Assembly: GCA_023484515.1 (NCBI GenBank)
Contig: JAMDAY010000023.1
Location: 1-53,028, forward strand
DNA length: 53,028 nucleotides
Direction of reading: 5' to 3'
Source: Patescibacteria group bacterium
GTDB taxonomy: Bacteria; Patescibacteriota; Doudnabacteria; UBA920
The notes under the pieces were generated by a model that saw only the letters and a program-made list of their open reading frames with translations, made no database searches and was not told where the DNA came from. The position numbers were made by a program, and so were the translations under genes. Positions within the stretch are counted from its first letter, which is position 1; every line of letters starts with the position of its first letter. This document shows positions 49,385-53,028 of this stretch, piece after piece.

Positions 49385-49729
49385 ATGCGCCACCAAAAGA
49401 AGAAAAAAATCGGCAAAGGGAATGACCATAGGAGAAAATTGCTCCGCAGCCTTGCTTCCGCCGCCATCCTTTATGAAAAGATAGAAACTTCGTATGCCAA
49501 CGGCAGGGCCGTAAAACCTTACGTGGAAAAAGTTATCACTTCGGCTAAGAACAATTCTTTGCATTCCCGCAGGCTGCTGCTAGCCAAAATTAGCCCCATG
49601 GCAACCAAAAAGGCCGTGGAAGTGCTTGGGCCGAAATACAAGGAACGCAAAGGCGGCTATACCAGACTGACCAAATTGTCGGCACCCCATGGCGGAAAAT
49701 CAAAAGTCCTATTGGAATTAGTTCAGTAA
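49385..49729 (+). CDS. rplQ: 50S ribosomal protein bL17
   Basis: A 114-residue protein (RHQKKKKIGKGNDHRRKLLRSLASAAILYEKIETSYANGRAVKPYVEKVIT ... GGYTRLTKL). The start MRH is standard, as is its place after rpoA. It lines the exit side of the large subunit. Confidence 0.97.
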   Translation: MRHQKKKKIGKGNDHRRKLLRSLASAAILYEKIETSYANGRAVKPYVEKVITSAKNNSLHSRRLLLAKISPMATKKAVEVLGPKYKERKGGYTRLTKLSAPHGGKSKVLLELVQ

Positions 49730-49758
49730 ATATAACGTAAATTGAGACTCTACATTAT

Positions 49759-50178
49759 ATGCAAAGCCAGAAACTTACACTGCCCAAAGAAAATAATCGC
49801 ATTTGGTGGGAAATAGACGCCTCCCAAAAACCCATGGGCCGCGTTGCTACGGAAATAGCCAATCTGCTGCGCGGCAAACATAAGAGGGGATTTACCCCGC
49901 ATATGGACATGGGCGATTTCGTAGTGGCTGTTAATGCCGACAAGCTGCAGTTTACCGGGCGCAAGCTGGTGCAAAAACAATATTACCGCCATTCCGGATA
50001 TTTAGGCGGCCTGAAATCCACCACCTTAAAGACCGAACTCCAAAAACATCCCGAAAAAGTCCTGCAAAAAGCGGTCTACAACATGCTGGACGACCTGAAA
50101 TTCAGGAAAAAAATGGTTTCCCGCCTTAAGTTAATAAAAGGCAAAGACCATAATTACAAGATAGACAAAAAGGCCTAA
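49759..50178 (+). CDS. rplM: 50S ribosomal protein uL13
   Basis: A 139-residue protein with IWWEIDASQKPMGRVATEIANLLRGKHKRGFTPHMDMGDFVVAVNA, RKLVQKQYYRHSGYLGGLKS and AVYNMLDD. An early assembly protein, paired with rpsI as usual. Confidence 0.97.
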   Translation: MQSQKLTLPKENNRIWWEIDASQKPMGRVATEIANLLRGKHKRGFTPHMDMGDFVVAVNADKLQFTGRKLVQKQYYRHSGYLGGLKSTTLKTELQKHPEKVLQKAVYNMLDDLKFRKKMVSRLKLIKGKDHNYKIDKKA

Positions 50179-50215
50179 ATTTTAAATTTTGATTTTTAAA
50201 TTTTTATTTTCTAAT

Positions 50216-50776
50216 ATGCCAACCAAAGCGACTACAACCAAATCCGATGCGCCCAAGGCGCCGCGCAAGCCAAGAGCTCCCCGCAAGGCAGCGGTAAAAA
50301 CCGATGCCGCTCCCAAGGCAGTCCACCACAAAAAACCGACAGCGGCCAAGCCCGAGGAAGCGCAGGTTACCGCGGAAACGGCTCCCCAGGGAAAATACAT
50401 CTTCAGCACTGGCAGGAGAAAAACTTCCATTGCTAATGTCAGGCTGTTTGCCGGGCAAGGTGAAATTATTGTAAATAAAAAGTCCTTAAATACTTATTTT
50501 CCTTACGTCTATTACCAGGAAGAAGTGCTAAGGCCGTTTAATTTGACCGGTTTGGCCGGACAGTATTACCTGGTTGGCAGCATTACCGGCGGCGGCCCCC
50601 ATTCCCAGGCCCAAGCCCTGCAGCATGGCATTGCCATGGCTTTGGGAACCATTTCTCAGGAAATCAGGAAAGTTTTAAAAAAGAACGGACTGCTTACCCG
50701 CGACGACCGCAAAAAAGAGCGCAAAAAGCCCGGCCTCAAACGCGCCCGCCGCTCCCCGCAGTGGGCGAAGCGTTAG
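50216..50776 (+). CDS. rpsI: 30S ribosomal protein uS9 with long N-terminal extension
   Basis: A 186-residue protein from ATG 50216. Residues 1-60 are a Lys/Ala/Pro-rich extension (TKATTTKSDAPKAPRKPRAP). The conserved core begins GKYIFSTGRRKTSIANVRLF and ends with the tRNA-contacting KRARRSPQWAKR tail; usual length is about 130. ATG 50189 would add nine hydrophobic residues that overlap the rplM leader and is not preferred. The last gene of the operon. Confidence 0.96.
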   Translation: MPTKATTTKSDAPKAPRKPRAPRKAAVKTDAAPKAVHHKKPTAAKPEEAQVTAETAPQGKYIFSTGRRKTSIANVRLFAGQGEIIVNKKSLNTYFPYVYYQEEVLRPFNLTGLAGQYYLVGSITGGGPHSQAQALQHGIAMALGTISQEIRKVLKKNGLLTRDDRKKERKKPGLKRARRSPQWAKR

Positions 50777-50802
50777 GGGCGCACTCCTCAATCCAATACA
50801 CC

Positions 50803-50830
50803 AAAAACACCTGTAAATACAGGTGTTTTT
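50803..50830 (+). terminator. Terminator of the ribosomal operon
   Basis: Perfect 11-bp stem AAAAACACCTG/CAGGTGTTTTT, 6-base loop and ATTTTG tail. Confidence 0.9.
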
Positions 50831-50836
50831 ATTTTG

Positions 50837-50910
50837 CGCGCCGGTGAGGTCCGGGGCTAGTTCCCCGGATATACCTGCCATGTCATCCCTCTAGGATGGC
50901 CGCCGGCGCG
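50837..50910. other. Three-way-junction structured element
   Basis: Outer stem CGCGCCGG (50837-50844)/CCGGCGCG (50903-50910) encloses two hairpins: TCCGGGG/CCCCGGA (50850-50869, extendable by AGG..CCT) and CATCC/GGATG (50884-50898). It lies exactly between the ribosomal operon terminator and the phage-like genes. It could be a structured RNA, an att-like site or a compound palindromic repeat. Confidence 0.55.
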
Positions 50911-50985
50911 AAGGATAAAAACCTTCAAAAACAAAAATTAAGGCCGAATGCCAAAATTAGCAAACGGCCAAAAAAGGGAGTTTAT

Positions 50986-51249
50986 ATGACTAAGTGGCAA
51001 AGAATTAAGCACGAATTGGCGAACGTGCGCAGGCATTGGAAATTATTTAGCCTGATAGCCATTATGGTGTTTGTTTGTTATCGCATGTTTGTTGCAAATT
51101 ATACGCTGGTTTCCCCAATTGTTAGGATCGGCAACCAAGACAGCTATACAACCATTTGGAACGAACGGGCCATGTGCCTTACCGAATTGGACCAATTAAA
51201 GGCGCAGGCCACAGCGAAAGGCGGTGATAACTATGACTATGCCAACTAA
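50986..51249 (+). CDS. 87-residue one-helix membrane protein
   Basis: A small protein with one membrane helix (about 18-40, WKLFSLIAIMVFVCYRMFV) and a polar C-terminal part. ATG 50986 (MTKWQRIKHELANVRRHWK) follows AAGGGAG at good spacing. A longer frame from 50896 begins inside the structured element and reads basic low-complexity sequence. First gene of the compact accessory block; the next gene starts inside its end. Function unknown. Confidence 0.6.
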   Translation: MTKWQRIKHELANVRRHWKLFSLIAIMVFVCYRMFVANYTLVSPIVRIGNQDSYTTIWNERAMCLTELDQLKAQATAKGGDNYDYAN

Positions 51250-51388
51250 AGAAGAACTAAAAAAATACGAAGAAGAATTGTTTGGATCCTTTTCCCAAAA
51301 GGAATTAGAAAATCCTATTACCAAACAAAGTTTTGATGAACGTTTGCGGAATATTCGGGCATTGCGTAGCAGCTATGCCTGCAATTGA
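51233..51388 (+). CDS. 51-residue small charged protein
   Basis: ATG 51233 to TGA 51388, a frame of 51 residues beginning MTMPTKEELKKYEEELFGSF. It overlaps the previous gene by 17 bases and the next by 14. A ribosome site (AAAGGCGGTGATAAC) precedes it. The residue make-up (Glu, Lys, Arg) and tight overlaps fit a phage-type operon. No family recognised. Confidence 0.55.
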   Translation: MTMPTKEELKKYEEELFGSFSQKELENPITKQSFDERLRNIRALRSSYACN

Positions 51389-51869
51389 AAAATTTGACTA
51401 TTCGGAAGCCTTGAAGCATTTAGCGGAAGAAATCAAGGCCATTATGGAAGAAAGCAAGTTTCAGGCTTCCGAATTGGTGATTAAGACTAATCATTTAATT
51501 GGCGAAGCGATAACTAAGCATCCGGCCTATAAAAAAGGCAAGCACGGCAGCGGCGATATTATTAAGCATTTGGCGCTGCTGACCGGATGCAGCGAAGCAC
51601 ATTTATACCTTTGCATTAAGTTCGTAGAGAAATACCCGGAAGTTTCTAACGCGTTAGAAACTTTGCAGCCAGACAAGAAAACCCTGACATGGCGGCAGAT
51701 TACAGCGACTTTTAAGGAAGCGGAAGAAGAAGGCAAGGAAGTTGGAAACGAACCCGGGCAAATAAAGGGTTGCCGGCACCTGCACATTAAAACCATCACG
51801 ATCTGCGTAGATTGCGGATCTAGAGTGGATGACCGGAAAAAGGAACACGTTCATGCGGCCCATACCTAA
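51375..51869 (+). CDS. 164-residue phage-like protein with a C-terminal zinc-like motif
   Basis: From ATG 51375 (MPAIEKFDYSEALKHLAEE) the chain has a helical region, FQASELVIKTNHLIGEAITKH ... LTGCSEAHLYLCIKFVEKYPEV ... LTWRQITATFKEAEEE, recalling the N-terminal part of DUF1016/YhcG-type proteins. The end (CRHLHIKTITICVDCGSRV, near 136-154) places Cys and His as a possible zinc ribbon. Function unknown. It overlaps both neighbours. Confidence 0.55.
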   Translation: MPAIEKFDYSEALKHLAEEIKAIMEESKFQASELVIKTNHLIGEAITKHPAYKKGKHGSGDIIKHLALLTGCSEAHLYLCIKFVEKYPEVSNALETLQPDKKTLTWRQITATFKEAEEEGKEVGNEPGQIKGCRHLHIKTITICVDCGSRVDDRKKEHVHAAHT

Positions 51870-52191
51870 AAAATTAAGAAGCGATATGGCAATGGATCCC
51901 TATTACCATACCTGCGCGCGGCAAGCGGTCTTCCATGACCATGTTTGTCAGGCGGATCCGGCTACGGGAAAGCTGATCGAATGGGAACATGCTTTCATTT
52001 ACGGCGGCCAGCAGGTGAACGAAAAATGGGCCATCATTCCGCTTTGCTGGTATGTGCATCGCGGACCGGGACTGGATAAGAACATTAACCGCTTGCTGGC
52101 GCTGCGCCGGGCAACGGCGGACGATCTGCAAAAATATCCGCGCAGCAATTGGATGCAGCAAAAATTGTATTTAGAAAAACAATATGCTTGA
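51853..52191 (+). CDS. HNH-endonuclease-like phage protein
   Basis: A 112-residue protein from ATG 51853 (MRPIPKKLRSDMAMDPYYHTC). The order C-x-C/H, then EWEHAFIYGGQQVNEKWAIIPLCWYVHRG, matches the beta-beta-alpha metal fold: EH pair, a middle Asn and a C-x4-H ending. Phage homologs of this sort are recombination or packaging nucleases. It overlaps the previous gene by 17 bases. Catalytic status is inference. Confidence 0.6.
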   Translation: MRPIPKKLRSDMAMDPYYHTCARQAVFHDHVCQADPATGKLIEWEHAFIYGGQQVNEKWAIIPLCWYVHRGPGLDKNINRLLALRRATADDLQKYPRSNWMQQKLYLEKQYA

Positions 52192-52354
52192 AGCTATAAA
52201 AATCGCGCACATCTTAGGGGTTTCCGTAAGGAACCTAAGCGGAAAGTCACTGGATGACTATAAGGCCAAACAGCCTGATAGTTTTCCAAAAGCCTGCGAA
52301 GCGATCGCGGCATTAGCGTTGGACAATAGTTTGACCGAATTAGCGAAACAATAA
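52184..52354 (+). CDS. 56-residue helical small protein
   Basis: ATG 52184 overlaps the end of the HNH-like gene by 8 bases. It encodes MLEAIKIAHILGVSVRNLSG and then a helical Ala/Leu/Asp-rich part. IAHILGVSVRNLSG recalls the turn of a helix-turn-helix motif, so a small DNA-binding protein is possible. No family recognised. Confidence 0.45.
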   Translation: MLEAIKIAHILGVSVRNLSGKSLDDYKAKQPDSFPKACEAIAALALDNSLTELAKQ

Positions 52355-52426
52355 TTGGTGTTTGATGTTTGGCCGCGTCAATTGGGCGGCCAAGAATTAG
52401 GAACTAATTAATTGAAAGGAAATAAA

Positions 52427-52669
52427 ATGGAAGAAGCAAATTTTGGTTTTGCGCTGCAAAATTTGAAAGCAGGCAAAAAAGTTGCCCGGGCTGGATGGAA
52501 CGCCCATCACGTGCTTGGATTGCAGGTGCCGGATGAAAATTCCGCTAATACCTTGCCTTATATTTTTATGGTAGTTGGCGCTGATGCGCAGGATATGCAA
52601 GGTAAGCGCGTGCCGTGGATAGCAAGCCAAACAGATATGCTGGCTGATGATTGGACGGTTGTAGAGTAA
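52427..52669 (+). CDS. DUF2829/Tad2-like protein
   Basis: An 80-residue protein from ATG 52427 (after AAAGGAAAT), with the DUF2829 pattern: NFGFALQNLKAGKKVARAGWN at the start, PYIFMVVG in the middle, and VPWIASQTDMLADDWTVVE at the end. DUF2829 is the Tad2 family, phage proteins known to bind and sequester the signal of the Thoeris immune system. A TTG at 52412 could add five residues. In a phage-like gene block, an anti-defence role is plausible but not shown by sequence alone. Confidence 0.75.
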   Translation: MEEANFGFALQNLKAGKKVARAGWNAHHVLGLQVPDENSANTLPYIFMVVGADAQDMQGKRVPWIASQTDMLADDWTVVE

Positions 52670-52926
52670 TTTAGTTATCCCTTTAGCCTCTGCTAACAGT
52701 GGGGGCTGGGATGGATAACTAAATAATTTGTTTACGCATACCGGTAAATATAAATCAAACTTATCACTTGATTTAGTAACCACAATAGGGTTGATACCGC
52801 CCAAAAAGGTAAGCGTGATGCTTGTAGGAATAAGAAGTGGTGCTTAAAAGATTGGAACGCTAGCTTAAACACCCTCCTATTACATTACCGGTAGTCGTAA
52901 GCAAATTAAATAAAAACAGCAATGAA
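52670..52926. other. Gap after the Tad2-like gene
   Basis: Begins with a strong hairpin, TTTAGTTATCC/GGATAACTAAA with inner AGCC/GGCT (about 52673-52724), a likely terminator. The rest is AT-rich with an inverted TACCGGTAA motif (near 52740) and ATTACCGGTAG (near 52882). No gene supported. Confidence 0.5.
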
Positions 52927-53028
52927 ATGTCTGGGGGCTTAAAAGCAAAAGTAACAAAAATTGAACAATTGAAAGGATCCCGGAATTGGGACGGGACCAT
53001 GTATTATCGCCTGAAATTCCAAGTTAAG
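52927..53028 (+). CDS. Partial phage-like hypothetical protein, cut by the window end
   Basis: Open frame from ATG 52927 (MSGGLKAKVTKIEQLKGSRN) to the end of the window with no stop. The upstream frame is open to 52864, so the start is uncertain. A beta-rich pattern with WDGTMYYRLKFQVK suggests a small domain, perhaps a phage structural or DNA-binding protein. Confidence 0.35.
   Translation, partial: MSGGLKAKVTKIEQLKGSRNWDGTMYYRLKFQVK

Noticed and set aside
52397-52804. A 135-residue minus-strand frame
   Set aside because: Antisense to the Tad2-like gene and its terminator hairpin, with no ribosome site.
1-53028. CRISPR array or alternative genetic code 25
   Set aside because: No regularly spaced repeats with unique spacers were seen. 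TGA works as a stop (for example in rarA), so code 25 is not used.

Overview
The window looks like a chromosomal segment of a Candidate Phyla Radiation (Patescibacteria/Parcubacteria-like) bacterium. The reasons are short genes with small gaps, many single-domain receivers and small one-helix proteins, a type IV prepilin, a short alanyl-tRNA synthetase, few strong Shine-Dalgarno sites, and standard stop codons including TGA (so not genetic code 25). tRNA genes encode their CCA ends. This placement is inference from gene content; no rRNA is present to confirm it.

Layout. 1-5300: tRNA-Tyr, adenosylhomocysteinase, a tiny Arg/Ser-rich peptide, a receiver, a metzincin protease, a Tat-signal-like protein, then a remarkable tRNA cluster (tRNA-Thr, bL33, tRNA-Trp) in which broken tRNA copies carry palindromic inserts. 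5300-14700: secreted DUF5666-like protein, eqolisin-type protease, GGDEF-EAL enzyme, methyltransferase, histidine kinase plus receiver. 15000-24000: ABC exporter, prepilin, RarA, HAD phosphatase, TerC/DUF475 membrane protein, QueA, HU, receiver, and several small proteins framed by terminators. 24155-28964: a compact operon of amino-acid dehydrogenase, PaaK-like adenylating enzyme, E1/ThiF-like enzyme and nitroreductase, a candidate undescribed small-molecule pathway. 29000-38600: membrane histidine kinase and a surface-polysaccharide group (flippase, cytidylyltransferase-like protein, three glycosyltransferases, O-antigen-ligase-like protein). 38870-44200: S41 protease, AlaRS, DUF5674, glucose-6-phosphate isomerase. 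44393-50776: a membrane-anchored baseplate-J-like protein, then infA-rpmJ-rpsM-rpsK-rpsD-rpoA-rplQ-rplM-rpsI behind a strong promoter. 50986-53028: tightly packed phage-like genes, including a DUF2829/Tad2-like protein and an HNH-like protein.

How genes work together. Two histidine kinases, three stand-alone receivers, one degenerate receiver and a GGDEF-EAL protein suggest a signalling network of unusual size for such a genome. The flippase, glycosyltransferases and ligase-like protein form a surface glycan route. AhcY recycles S-adenosylhomocysteine from methyltransferases, and QueA modifies tRNAs with GUN anticodons such as the tRNA-Tyr here.

The strongest unusual theme is palindromic elements. 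One family with a TTCGC core sits at tRNA 3' CCA ends. Palindromic modules or inverted repeats also interrupt anticodon loops of broken tRNA-Thr and tRNA-Trp copies; the Trp insert carries an intact tRNA-Trp. Other palindromes lie in frame inside glycosyltransferase, AlaRS and isomerase genes.
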